NCBI GenBank assembly: GCA_030530215.1
Contig: JAUMVJ010000003.1
Span: 62,001-126,000 of the forward strand
DNA length: 64,000 bases
Source of the DNA: Coriobacteriia bacterium
Lineage (GTDB): Bacteria; Actinomycetota; Coriobacteriia; Coriobacteriales; Eggerthellaceae
Direction: 5' to 3'
This document shows positions 38,401 to 45,182 of this stretch, one piece after another. Under the pieces are notes generated by a model. It was not told the origin of the DNA and made no database searches. It saw only the letters and a list, made by a program, of their open reading frames with translations. Made by a program: the position numbers and the translations under genes. Each line of letters starts with the position of its first letter. Position 1 is the first letter of the stretch.

Positions 38401-39357
38401 GACGATTCCTCTTTCGAGGAATCCCATACCGAAACCGGTGCTTACGCTGGTCCCGAGTATGTTGATATGCCTCAATCTCGCGTTGGCAGGCTCTTCGGTC
38501 GTTTTGGCCGCAAGAACAAGAAGGTAGAGCAGGAATCGCTTAACGAATGGATTGGCGCTGACGAAGGTTATACCGCCAAGGGCGCCGGCGAAAGCCGCGA
38601 AAGCTGGGAGAGCTTCCGCGAGCAGGACAACTCCGGTAAGTACGAAGGTGGCGCGTTCAGCCTCGACAATCTGCGCAACATCGACGTTAAATCCATCGGC
38701 AAGCGCTTTGGCAAAGCTGGTCAGGAATCTAAGGAAATGCCCGTTGACGACGCATTTGCCGCCGATGAAACCAAGGGCTTTAGCATTACCGATGTGGCGG
38801 ATGCTGCAGACAGCGTCGACCTTGATGCCGTGATGAGTCGTCCTCTTGATTCTTCGGATGATCCTGCCGCCGAGATCAGCCAGGCAATGCAGCATATCAA
38901 TGAATTCCGCCACCCTGGGATCGATACAGAGGTGTGGTTCGTTGGTTTGGGCTCCGAGATTGGCAGCAATTCAGGTATGCGCGCCTTCTTTGATGCCCAT
39001 AAGGACGAGCTTGAGGGCGCCATCATCGTCAACCTACAGACTCTTGGTGCAGGTCGTTTGTCGCTGATCGATAAAGAGGGCGTTCTTTTCCCTGTTAAGC
39101 CTTCTTCTCGCGTTAAGCGCTTCATGCGTCAGGCTGCCGAGCGTTCGAAGGTGTCTTACGGTACCGCTCAGCTGCTGAGTGTTGAAACGCCTGGCTCCTT
39201 CGCCATTCGTCGCGGCTATCAGGCGTTCAGCATCGTTGGCGTTAAGGACGGAAAGCCCGCCTACTACGCCGAAAAAGACGACGTGTTGGACAACATCGAC
39301 GTTCAGTCTTTGGAGGATGCAAGCTCCTTCGTCATGGAGCTGTTGAAGGTCATCTAA
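35455..39357 (+). CDS. M28-peptidase-like membrane protein split by a ~900-residue low-complexity insert, probable pseudoenzyme
   Basis: A 1300-residue protein. The N-terminal part (residues 1-235) has the start of an M28 aminopeptidase fold (MAQLIDDVTYLSEEIGARPAGT, then IILVANYDSG, AANNNAAG) interrupted by four membrane segments (about 60-100 and 155-215). Residues about 250-1150 are low complexity, rich in Glu, Ala, Ser and Pro. The C-terminal 148 residues carry the other half of the fold: FVGLGSEIGSNSG, VNLQTLGAG, YYAEKDDVLDNID. Compared with active M28 enzymes, His, Asp, one Glu, Asp and His of the zinc site are replaced by Asn, Asn, Ser, Gln and Ala; only one Glu remains. ATG at 35455 follows AAGGGAAG. 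Confidence 0.75.
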   Translation: MAQLIDDVTYLSEEIGARPAGTEEEQQAALFVAETLQQDAGFQAVIEDFNGIVNPDLPKAVCFTVAFVCGLISLLVPLLTLPAALISLIAAVLFALEILDKPFLSRFLKGGISQNVVAKYQPAGVPKKRRKIILVANYDSGRVVPDQKGFMQTYRRIFEIAYIAGIVLIPVLLLLQSVVFPGASGVVDGVFSFLTVVAMILVAVPVVLTIIHKKADYTGAANNNAAGTAVLLDVARKVGNGCVSLEEMERMAQEAGTELEGEDAVREAGLVPEDAELEYVASSKKSETPQDSLAAAHAAIAALTGKPVPASSAYAAAPHPNDTLNPEELFAHDQLAEEAPVEPSQEEKADQVSAEASLYSTNYQDFTTRPSAQTDENSADQPEAQAQQVETFKPAPVVRSSSADGIPSWARTAQAKARENKPEQSAPSYSLRSRYADTPAALIQDGSFHQPAAPVIAAAGAGVASAAAGAVAATAAESAAAAAADVSSSEHAQVADASAKSTVDSAENSSAVVEQEAPAARRMPEPQPEVLSSDPALAARLAALRNEINSAPAPHISDEARQTFADMEAQVQKKQAVVSCETTKTAKPAEQSEAASSSSSSTEAFDAVSAEAAVDELGSKEALKEEAPAPTAESEQVEALAGNLEQTDAAPTDEYELEEQQVPSSTARSLRHQAASASSAFGGFMNKVQHMAESAAAAATEAGTHLAEKASNARVSSNNTEEAFDQPVSEQDPAEEELDYREDELVEPEQDFVVAPEGESEEVSVAENADGNAASENESAAEPKILDAMDVSAFMDKVDSEDSSDDADDETTKPVSMQEIREAMASVSDAAIPAKEAPEPSAPAPKQEEQVSPIVGIKLDSLPAIPESKGSDQIIKLPELNANEVSQVEAGSQRAPMSQDAKRSPLVSGAIPRISVGELERDSQSDRFGLDLPPLGAESDVSHEVVSATSSFSTVGGTGAFAPVGDELVEGIPEENLYVEDADDSSFEESHTETGAYAGPEYVDMPQSRVGRLFGRFGRKNKKVEQESLNEWIGADEGYTAKGAGESRESWESFREQDNSGKYEGGAFSLDNLRNIDVKSIGKRFGKAGQESKEMPVDDAFAADETKGFSITDVADAADSVDLDAVMSRPLDSSDDPAAEISQAMQHINEFRHPGIDTEVWFVGLGSEIGSNSGMRAFFDAHKDELEGAIIVNLQTLGAGRLSLIDKEGVLFPVKPSSRVKRFMRQAAERSKVSYGTAQLLSVETPGSFAIRRGYQAFSIVGVKDGKPAYYAEKDDVLDNIDVQSLEDASSFVMELLKVI
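37186..37199. promoter_or_regulatory. parS-like site, one mismatch
   Basis: GTTTCATGTGAAAC has one change at the centre from the perfect palindrome. It lies in the low-complexity part of the M28-like gene. Confidence 0.6.
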
Positions 39358-39382
39358 TTTCAACTTCATCAGCTTCAACCGA

Positions 39383-39456
39383 CAAGGCGCGAAAGCCTTG
39401 TTTATGTGGTTTTGATACCCCTTGCTGTGCATTTTGGCGGCAAGGGGTATTTATTT
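39383..39456 (+). terminator. Tandem terminators after the M28-like gene
   Basis: A small hairpin CAAGGC/GCCTTG (39383-39400) is followed by TTTATG. A stronger one has perfect 11-bp arms ATACCCCTTGC (39415-39425) and GCAAGGGGTAT (39440-39450) and then TTATTT. Confidence 0.85.
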
Positions 39457-39570
39457 ATGTTTTATCTGGTCAAATGCAGATGCTGCAAGTACAATGGTTT
39501 GCGCATTATGAGCTGTTCTGATTATGGGGAATTAATTAGGACGCGATACCTTATTAGAAAGAGGATTAAC

Positions 39571-39726
39571 ATGGCTGTTGTTGGCTATTGCGTTAAGTGC
39601 AAGGATAAGAAGGAAATGGTCAACCCTACCGAGGGCGTTACCAAGAATGGCCGCGTTATCACCAAGGGCACCTGCCCTGAGTGCGGCACCAAGATGTCTC
39701 TTATCGGTGGCGTTGCTAAGAAGTAA
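39571..39726 (+). CDS. DUF5679-like small zinc-ribbon protein
   Basis: A 51-residue protein with two Cys-x-x-Cys knuckles (YCVKCKDKKEM and TCPECGTKM) and the pattern NGRVITKGTCPECG, matching DUF5679. Such proteins should bind one zinc; their role is unknown. The ATG at 39571 has AAGAGGAT ahead. tRNA-Gly follows 17 bp later with no terminator between, so a joint transcript is possible. Confidence 0.85.
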   Translation: MAVVGYCVKCKDKKEMVNPTEGVTKNGRVITKGTCPECGTKMSLIGGVAKK

Positions 39727-39743
39727 CTTCTAGCTACACTTTC

Positions 39744-39818
39744 GCGGGTGTCGCCAAGTGGTAAGGCCCCAGCTTCCCAAGCTGGTACGCGCGGGTTCGA
39801 ATCCCGTCACCCGCTCCA
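39744..39818 (+). tRNA. tRNA-Gly(CCC)
   Basis: A 75-nt tRNA with acceptor GCGGGTG, anticodon stem CCAGC/GCTGG around loop TTCCCAA (anticodon CCC), T-arm CGGGTTCGAATCCCG and encoded CCA. It reads GGG. Confidence 0.95.
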
Positions 39819-39855
39819 TAGCACTTTACGAGCAGGATAATCTCCTGCTCGTTTT
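39799..39855 (+). repeat. 57-bp direct repeat, copy 1 (tRNA-Gly 3' end plus terminator)
   Basis: From GAATCCCG in the T-arm through the CCA end and the terminator to TTTT. It recurs exactly at 39984-40040. Confidence 0.95.
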
Positions 39856-39856
39856 G
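39828..39856 (+). terminator. Terminator of tRNA-Gly
   Basis: Perfect 10-bp arms ACGAGCAGGA (39828-39837) and TCCTGCTCGT (39843-39852), then TTT, 10 bp past the tRNA. Confidence 0.9.
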
Positions 39857-39909
39857 TATTGAAACCCTGTTATAGGGATTCGAACCCATTAGGGTGGAAC
39901 TCCGTTTAG

Positions 39910-39934
39910 AAAATGCCCCAGTGGGGCATTTTTA
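39910..39934 (+). terminator. Hairpin between the 57-bp repeats
   Basis: Perfect 10-bp arms AAAATGCCCC (39910-39919) and GGGGCATTTT (39923-39932), 3-nt loop, then TT. It is nested in weaker AACTCC/GGAGTT pairing. Confidence 0.7.
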
Positions 39935-39983
39935 GGAGTTCGCCCGAGGGCGTGAAGCCCGAGGGAAAGAGCGCGAAGCGCGG

Positions 39984-40040
39984 GAATCCCGTCACCCGCT
40001 CCATAGCACTTTACGAGCAGGATAATCTCCTGCTCGTTTT
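39984..40040 (+). repeat. 57-bp direct repeat, copy 2 (truncated tRNA-Gly 3' end plus terminator)
   Basis: Exact copy of 39799-39855, 185 bp downstream. Before it, GCGCGGG is shared with the tRNA but TTCG of the T-loop is missing, so this is a broken tRNA remnant. A working terminator (40013-40041) with a longer T-run is carried along. Confidence 0.93.
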
Positions 40041-40044
40041 TTTG
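40013..40044 (+). terminator. Second copy of the tRNA-Gly terminator
   Basis: Same arms as 39828-39852, followed by seven T. Confidence 0.9.
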
Positions 40045-40122
40045 TTTTAGGCGTGGCTCCCTTGAATGCTTCCTAAGCTCTGCTTACCCTTAATGCGTCG
40101 TATTCAAACGAAAGGATCAATC

Positions 40123-40770
40123 ATGACCTTCGACGCTTATATATTCGACCTGGACGGAACTCTCCTCGATACTTTGCCGGACCTTCACGTCAACGTTAAC
40201 GAGGCTCTCGCGCGAAAAGGCTTTGCGCCGCGTTCCCTTGAAGAGGTGCATAGCTTTATCGGTAACGGTGCCCTTGCTTTAGTGTGGTCATGCGTTCCTG
40301 AGGGGACTTCTCAAAAAGATGTGGACGAGGTTTACGAACTCTTTTGCTCCTTGTACAAGGAATACGGCATGAACCTCACCAAGCCCTTCGAAGGAATTCC
40401 TGAGGTGCTAGAAACCCTTAAAGATAAAGGCGCAAAGCTTGGCATTGTTTCGAATAAATTTGATGCCGGCGTTAAGGCGGTTGAGGCGCGCTACCTGCCT
40501 GGTTTGTTCGGTTGTGCTTTGGGCGAAAGCACCGAGGTTCCTCGCAAGCCCGATCCAACAGGCTTGCTCAAATGCGCTCAAGAGCTTGGCGTTGCGCCTG
40601 AAAAATGTGTGTACTTCGGCGATTCTGCCAGCGATATGCGCGCAGCTCACAATGCGGGTATGTACGCCGCAGGATGCACCTGGGGTTACCCAAGCTTGGA
40701 TATGCTCAAAGAAGGCGAGCCCGACGTACTGATTGACTCCCCAGCACAGATTGCCACGGTCAGCCGTTAA
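40123..40770 (+). CDS. HAD-family hydrolase, phosphoglycolate phosphatase-like
   Basis: A 215-residue HAD phosphatase. Motif I is FDLDGTLLD (residues 7-15, nucleophile Asp), motif II lies in GIVSNKFD, the Lys of motif III in EVPRKPDPT, and motif IV is YFGDSASDMRAA. A helical cap follows motif I (subtype C1). The closest named relatives are Gph/PpaX-type phosphatases, which remove phosphate from phosphoglycolate or pyrophosphate; the substrate is not fixed by sequence. The ATG at 40123 has AAAGGAT. Confidence 0.88.
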   Translation: MTFDAYIFDLDGTLLDTLPDLHVNVNEALARKGFAPRSLEEVHSFIGNGALALVWSCVPEGTSQKDVDEVYELFCSLYKEYGMNLTKPFEGIPEVLETLKDKGAKLGIVSNKFDAGVKAVEARYLPGLFGCALGESTEVPRKPDPTGLLKCAQELGVAPEKCVYFGDSASDMRAAHNAGMYAAGCTWGYPSLDMLKEGEPDVLIDSPAQIATVSR

Positions 40771-40897
40771 ACCGCACTGGTTTTAGCCGATCTGTTTGTC
40801 TTAGCGAGGATATAAACCAAAGCTCTTAGGCAAGCGTTAGCTCTCAGCTGTACTCCTGGGTCCTTCCCTCGGGCTGTAGGGAAATGCTTTCAAAAAA

Positions 40898-40938
40898 CCA
40901 AAAGAAACAGGCCATGCGAATAAGCCTCGCATGGCCTG
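40898..40938 (-). terminator. Terminator of galE
   Basis: On the minus strand a perfect 12-bp stem (arms 40908-40919 and 40927-40938, 7-nt loop) is followed by TTTCTTTTGG. It is 43 bp past the galE stop. Confidence 0.85.
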
Positions 40939-40981
40939 CTGTTCGTTTATCGCCCGGAAAAGGGCATCCGGCTTTGACAGG

Positions 40982-42109
40982 TTAGCCTTCGTAGCCGTTG
41001 GGGTTGCCGGACTGCCAGCGCCAAGTATCCTCGCACATGCGAGCGATGTCGTATTGAGCCACCCAGCCAAGCTCGTCGCGCGCTTTATCGCAGGCTGCAT
41101 AGCAAACCGCGATGTCGCCAGGACGACGGTCCTTTATGGCATAAGGAATCTTATGGCCGCAAGCCTTCTCGAATGCGGCAACCACTTCAAGAACACTGGT
41201 GCCCTTGCCCGTGCCAAGGTTGAACACGCCAACACCGTGGCGGGTTCCGTCCTCGCTTACCGGACCCTGGTAGCTGCCACGGCCGATGGGTTCACCGGTG
41301 CCGATCTTACCTGCCATCCATTCGAGGGCCTTCACATGGCCAACAGCAAGGTCGACCACATGGATGAAGTCGCGCACGCCGGTGCCATCGGGCGTGGGGT
41401 AATCGTTTCCGAACACGCCAAGCTCCTTGAGCTTGCCCGTGGCAACCTGGGCAACGTAGGGTAACAGGTTGTTGGGGATGCCTTTGGGATCCTCGCCGAT
41501 AAGTCCGCTTTCATGCGCGCCGATGGGATTGAAGTAGCGCAGAAGAACAACGCTCCACTCATCGTCGGCCAGATAGAAGTCGGTGAGGATGCGCTCGAGC
41601 ATGGCCTTGGTTTCGCCGTAGGGGTTGGTGGTTTTACCGCGCTCCAGCTCCTCGGTGAAGGGCACCTGCGCCTCTTCGCCGTAAACAGTTGCAGAGCTTG
41701 AGAAGATGACGTTCTTGCAGCCATGCTCGCGCGCGACGTCGAACAAGGTGAGTGCGCCGCCGACGTTGTTCCAGTAGTACTCAAGAGGTTTCTGCGTCGA
41801 TTCGCCGACGGCTTTAAGCCCGGCGAACATAATGATCGCGTCGACGCTGTAATTGGTGAAAACCTTGTCCATCGCGGGGCGATCGAGGATGTCCGCCTCG
41901 ATGAAGACGAGCTGCTCGTCGTTTGCGCCGGTGATCTGGCGGATGCGATCGATAGCTACCTTGCTGGAATTCGAAAGATTGTCGACGATGACGACCTTAT
42001 AGCCTCGATCAAGCAGCTCGACGGCAGTATGGCTTCCGATGTAGCCCGCGCCGCCGGGAAGCAGGATGGTGAGCTCTTCGGGCTTTTTATTAAGCTCCTT
42101 GTTTGCCAT
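40982..42109 (-). CDS. galE: UDP-glucose 4-epimerase
   Basis: A 375-residue short-chain dehydrogenase-type epimerase interconverting UDP-glucose and UDP-galactose. NAD motif GGAGYIGSH is near residue 20; the catalytic Ser lies in FSSSATVYG, and the Tyr-x-x-x-Lys pair in NPYGETK. The C-terminal part (YAIKDRRPGDIAVCYA) is the standard substrate region. Length is slightly greater than the usual 340. The ATG at 42109 has AAGGGAT. It stands alone, without galK or galT, so its role is probably in sugar nucleotides for surface glycans. Confidence 0.93.
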   Translation of the reverse strand: MANKELNKKPEELTILLPGGAGYIGSHTAVELLDRGYKVVIVDNLSNSSKVAIDRIRQITGANDEQLVFIEADILDRPAMDKVFTNYSVDAIIMFAGLKAVGESTQKPLEYYWNNVGGALTLFDVAREHGCKNVIFSSSATVYGEEAQVPFTEELERGKTTNPYGETKAMLERILTDFYLADDEWSVVLLRYFNPIGAHESGLIGEDPKGIPNNLLPYVAQVATGKLKELGVFGNDYPTPDGTGVRDFIHVVDLAVGHVKALEWMAGKIGTGEPIGRGSYQGPVSEDGTRHGVGVFNLGTGKGTSVLEVVAAFEKACGHKIPYAIKDRRPGDIAVCYAACDKARDELGWVAQYDIARMCEDTWRWQSGNPNGYEG

Positions 42110-42235
42110 ATCGATCCCTTCTAACGTAGCCGGCCCCGGCAAAATCCGTTCGCCAGCTTGTGTTTGTTTATGCGCACAGCAAAATGTTATTCCACGTTGC
42201 GCCTTGTTTTTGAAAGATGACTCGTAGTTTATCGC

Positions 42236-42688
42236 TTATACATGGTCCCTGAGGTGTTTTAGTAGTTTCCATGCAAGTTTCTTACCTTCCGGGGAAGAAA
42301 TTTTGCCGCCAAAATCTTCAAAGCAAAGCAGCGGCCTTCCAAGTAGGCGCTGCTCGGTTTCCAGCGCGATTTGCATATGGTAGGCATCGGCCAGAGATTT
42401 GCTTGCCGTGATGTCGCTTGCAACCACGGCAAGAGGGTCGAGCGTTTCGATGATGAAGATAAGTTCTTTGGGTTCTAGCTGTTCCACGTTGTTTATCGCG
42501 GTAACTGCCCGCCCGCAGGCACCCTTTGGGAAACCAAGCTGCAAGGCGCTGTTCTCAAGCGCAGTTTTGACATCTTCGTTTGCGACCCCCGAGGAAACGA
42601 CAACGAACAGGCTGTTTTCGTTCCCGGAAAGATGTGCATCGTAGCGCTTGAAAAGATCGTTTCTGATTGCCTCGAAAGCTGACGGCAC
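42236..42688 (-). CDS. Hypothetical protein, 150 aa
   Basis: No recognised family. The protein is about 150 residues, soluble, with alternating beta strands and helices (SLFVVVSSG, ELIFIIETLDPLAVVASD), possibly a Rossmann-like fold; helical C terminus with WKLLKHLRDHV. The length fits a single domain. An ATG at 42694 touches the AAAGGGG ribosome-binding site, so the in-frame GTG at 42688, with 6-bp spacing, is the more likely start. It stands alone, with its 5' end facing the nikR-hypE block. No function is proposed. Confidence 0.65.
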   Translation of the reverse strand: MPSAFEAIRNDLFKRYDAHLSGNENSLFVVVSSGVANEDVKTALENSALQLGFPKGACGRAVTAINNVEQLEPKELIFIIETLDPLAVVASDITASKSLADAYHMQIALETEQRLLGRPLLCFEDFGGKISSPEGKKLAWKLLKHLRDHV

Positions 42689-42828
42689 GGGCATCCCCTT
42701 TGAAAATGCTTAGATCCCTAATACTTGAAATGCTAGCGAATTTCACCGTTCGAAAGGTTCTTTAACAAATAAATTTCAATTCCCGAGAACCATGTGACCG
42801 CGGTGGTGTTACATTTTCTATAATTCGT

Positions 42829-42834
42829 GTTCAC
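42829..42834 (+). promoter_or_regulatory. -10 box for the small protein-nikR block
   Basis: TATAAT, 21 bp before the ATG at 42856. The -35 region (GTGTTA) is poor. No NikR-type GTATGA palindrome was found. Confidence 0.5.
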
Positions 42835-42855
42835 ATTACCTTGATAGGAGCAGTT

Positions 42856-43110
42856 ATGTGCACTAACGGAATCAATACCGGTCAGTTTGAGAAGATGATT
42901 GACCAGATCGACGACCATATTAAGCTCGAGCGCCGCTGGGTCCACAACCTTGGCCACGACGCTGAGGATGCAGGTTTTCCCACGGTTGGCGCTAAGCTTC
43001 ATGAGGCTATGGCTCTGCTTGATCAGGTTCGTGCGACACTCGACGATGCTAAGGATGCCCTTGAAGATGACGCCGAGGCCGCTTCGGGTGTTCAAGTTAA
43101 TTTGGTGTAG
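42856..43110 (+). CDS. Small helical protein upstream of nikR
   Basis: An 84-residue acidic protein starting MCTNGINTGQFEKM. Long helices with His and Asp/Glu (HIKLERRWVHNLGHDAED, then LDQVRATLDDAKDALEDDAE) suggest a helical bundle or coiled coil. Cys2 directly follows the start Met, as in HypC, but the rest is not HypC-like. AGGAG precedes the ATG at 42856. It is 5 bp before nikR, so they are co-transcribed; a nickel-related role is possible from context only. Confidence 0.7.
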   Translation: MCTNGINTGQFEKMIDQIDDHIKLERRWVHNLGHDAEDAGFPTVGAKLHEAMALLDQVRATLDDAKDALEDDAEAASGVQVNLV

Positions 43111-43115
43111 CCTCC

Positions 43116-43538
43116 ATGCGCAATGATTTGATGCGTTTTTCCGTGGCGATGCCTGAAGACCTGCTCGTCAAGTTCGACAGGCTGGTGGCGCGCCGCGGAT
43201 TGGCTAAAAACCGTTCGGAGGTTGTGCGCGATCTGGTGCGCGAAGCCCTGGTTGAAGACGAGTGCTCTATCTCTGGACGCATCGTCATGGGCACACTGAC
43301 CATCGTGTATAGCCACCATGCTAACGACCTGCAGGAAAAGCTTCACCACATCCAGCATCATTACCTTGATGTGGTAATCAGCTCGACTCACGTTCATGTT
43401 GATGAGGATAATTGCCTTGAAGTCATCATCATGAAGGGCGAAACGGGCGAGGTGCAGGATATTGGCAACCTTATCCTGGGAACCAAAGGCGTTAAAACGG
43501 GTCGTTTGGTTATGACCACGACGGGCCAGTTTATCTAG
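43116..43538 (+). CDS. nikR: Nickel-responsive regulator NikR
   Basis: A 140-residue NikR. An N-terminal ribbon-helix-helix (RFSVAMPEDLLVKFDRLVARRGLAKNRSEVVRDLVREAL) binds DNA; the C-terminal ACT-like domain carries the nickel ligands: His in VYSHH, the His-x-His of STHVHVD and the Cys of NCLEV. Ni-NikR represses nickel uptake genes in other bacteria. The target genes are not in this window. It is followed by hypE, which needs nickel enzymes as clients. Confidence 0.93.
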   Translation: MRNDLMRFSVAMPEDLLVKFDRLVARRGLAKNRSEVVRDLVREALVEDECSISGRIVMGTLTIVYSHHANDLQEKLHHIQHHYLDVVISSTHVHVDEDNCLEVIIMKGETGEVQDIGNLILGTKGVKTGRLVMTTTGQFI

Positions 43539-43623
43539 TAGAGCAGCCAAAGCAGCAGCCTTGCCAAAGGCGCGTTGCATCGCATGCCAGGAAGCTTTAT
43601 TCCATTCCTCAAGGAGGTCGGAT

Positions 43624-44640
43624 ATGGATCAAACGGTGTTGTTGGGCCACGGCAGTGGCGGCACCATGATGAAGCGCATCATCGACGAGGTGTTTTTCGA
43701 TGCGTACGCAGGCGAGGAGCTTCGTGAAGGAAACGATGCCGCTCGCTTGAAGGCGGAGCCCGGCCGTGTTGCTTTTTCGACCGATAGCTTCGTGGTAACT
43801 CCGCATTTCTTCCCTGGCGGCGACATTGGGCGCTTGGCTGTGTGCGGTACCGTCAACGACGTGGCGACCTCGGGCGCGGTTCCTAAATATTTGAGCTGCG
43901 GCTTTATCCTTGAAGAGGGTTTCCCCATGGAAGACCTCAAGCGCATCTGCCAAACGATGGCCGATGTTGCCAAGGAAGCTGGCGTGCACATTGTCACGGG
44001 CGACACGAAAGTGGTTAACCGCGGCTCGGGCGACGGTGTGTTCATCAACACCTCCGGTATTGGCTTCATTCCCGACGGCATCGACCTGTCGGGCGCCAAC
44101 TGCAAGCCCGGCGACAAGATCTTGGTAACGGGTACGCTTGGCGATCACGGTATTACCATCATGGCCTGCCGCGAGGATCTTTCCTTCCAGGCTGATATTC
44201 AAACCGACGCCGCCCCGCTTAACCACCTGATTCAGGAGGTTATCGCCGCAGCTCCCGGCACCCGTTGCTTCCGCGATCCAACCCGCGGCGGTCTTGCGAG
44301 CACCTTAAACGAGCTTGCCGATCAGTCGGGCGTTGATTTTCTTGTCGAGGAAGACGCCGTTCCGGTGAAGGATGCCGTACGTGGAGCCTGCGAGATGCTC
44401 GGCTACGACGTGTACCAGGTGGCTAACGAGGGTAAGATGGTGTGCATCGTTCCTGCCGAAGAAGCCGAAGCGGCGCTGGCGGCCATGAAGGCCAACAAAT
44501 ACGGTGCGGATGCCGCGATTATCGGCGAGGTTCAAAAGAGTGAGGAAGGCCGCGCACCTCGCGTTATGCTGCGAACGGGCTTCGGTACGACGCGCATCAT
44601 GGACATGCTTGTTGGCGAGCAACTTCCCCGTATCTGCTAG
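43624..44640 (+). CDS. hypE: Hydrogenase maturation protein HypE
   Basis: A 338-residue HypE. The N terminus LGHGSGGTMMKRIIDEVF and the C-terminal PRIC with the terminal Cys are diagnostic; that Cys is carbamoylated and dehydrated to a thiocyanate, the source of CN ligands of [NiFe] hydrogenase. ATP-binding segments FSTDSFVV, TGDTKVV and FRDPTRGGLA are present. The ATG at 43624 has AAGGAGG. HypF, C and D are not next to it; the partner hyp genes and the hydrogenase must be elsewhere. Confidence 0.95.
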   Translation: MDQTVLLGHGSGGTMMKRIIDEVFFDAYAGEELREGNDAARLKAEPGRVAFSTDSFVVTPHFFPGGDIGRLAVCGTVNDVATSGAVPKYLSCGFILEEGFPMEDLKRICQTMADVAKEAGVHIVTGDTKVVNRGSGDGVFINTSGIGFIPDGIDLSGANCKPGDKILVTGTLGDHGITIMACREDLSFQADIQTDAAPLNHLIQEVIAAAPGTRCFRDPTRGGLASTLNELADQSGVDFLVEEDAVPVKDAVRGACEMLGYDVYQVANEGKMVCIVPAEEAEAALAAMKANKYGADAAIIGEVQKSEEGRAPRVMLRTGFGTTRIMDMLVGEQLPRIC

Positions 44641-44687
44641 CTTTATGCATCTTGGGTGCCTTTAGGCAATAAAACTTGCATTGCCAC

Positions 44688-44744
44688 TTGCAACGGGCTT
44701 TTGTTCTGGTATGTTCGCAACCATGGAAATTGCACTTTCCATGG
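44688..44744 (+). promoter_or_regulatory. Ferredoxin promoter with palindromic candidate operator
   Basis: TTGCAA (44688-44693) and TATGTT (44710-44715), 16-bp spacer. Directly downstream, CCATGGAAA (44721-44729) and TTTCCATGG (44736-44744) form a perfect 9-bp inverted repeat with a 6-bp centre, covering the expected transcription start. Confidence 0.5.
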
Positions 44745-44770
44745 AGCGAAGAAAAGGAAGGGGTACCAAA

Positions 44771-44959
44771 ATGGCACATCCCGTAATTCTTACCGATGAG
44801 TGCATCGGCTGCGGTATCTGCGTTGACTCTTGCCCTCAGGGCGCTATCGATGTTGTCGACGGCGTTTTGAAGGTCGTCAACGAAGACGCATGCATCGCCT
44901 GCGGCGACTGCGTCGAGGAATGTCCCATGGGCGCGATCGAAGAGATCGCCGAGGATTAA
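44771..44959 (+). CDS. 2[4Fe-4S] ferredoxin
   Basis: A 62-residue clostridial-type ferredoxin with two CxxCxxCxxxCP motifs (CIGCGICVDSCP and CIACGDCVEECP). It carries low-potential electrons for anaerobic metabolism. The ATG at 44771 has GGAAGGGG ahead. It follows hypE by 130 bp and ends with its own terminator. Confidence 0.95.
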   Translation: MAHPVILTDECIGCGICVDSCPQGAIDVVDGVLKVVNEDACIACGDCVEECPMGAIEEIAED

Positions 44960-44986
44960 TCCTCAAGATCACATACCGCGCAAACT

Positions 44987-45008
44987 AGGAGCCGCAAGGC
45001 TCCTTTTT
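44987..45008 (+). terminator. Terminator of the ferredoxin gene
   Basis: Perfect 7-bp arms AGGAGCC (44987-44993) and GGCTCCT (44998-45004), GCAA loop, then TTTT. Confidence 0.9.
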
Positions 45009-45069
45009 GTTTGTAGGGCTTGTTTACAGACTTATATAAGGTCTTGTTAGATTTTCAGAGCCTTTCACG

Positions 45070-45095
45070 CTTGAATTATGAAGAGTAAACTCAAG
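45070..45095. promoter_or_regulatory. HAIR-like half-sites upstream of dnaK
   Basis: CTTGAAT (45070-45076) and ACTCAAG (45089-45095) are near-perfect HspR (HAIR) half-sites, but the spacer is 12 bp where the consensus has 7. Confidence 0.45.
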
Positions 45096-45153
45096 CTGTG
45101 AACTGGGGAAATGTAGTATCATCAAATAATCTTCAAATTACAAAGAAGGAAAT

Positions 45154-45182
45154 TTGACAATACCTCACTTAGATTTTATATT
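45154..45182 (+). promoter_or_regulatory. Promoter of dnaK
   Basis: TTGACA (45154-45159) and TATATT (45177-45182), 17-bp spacer. An inverted repeat ACTTAG/CTAAGT (45167-45172, 45184-45189) brackets the -10 box. Confidence 0.8.

Noticed and set aside
37585..38913. 442-codon open frame antisense to the M28-like gene
   Set aside because: The sense frame has ribosome-binding site, M28 halves and membrane segments; the antisense one has none.
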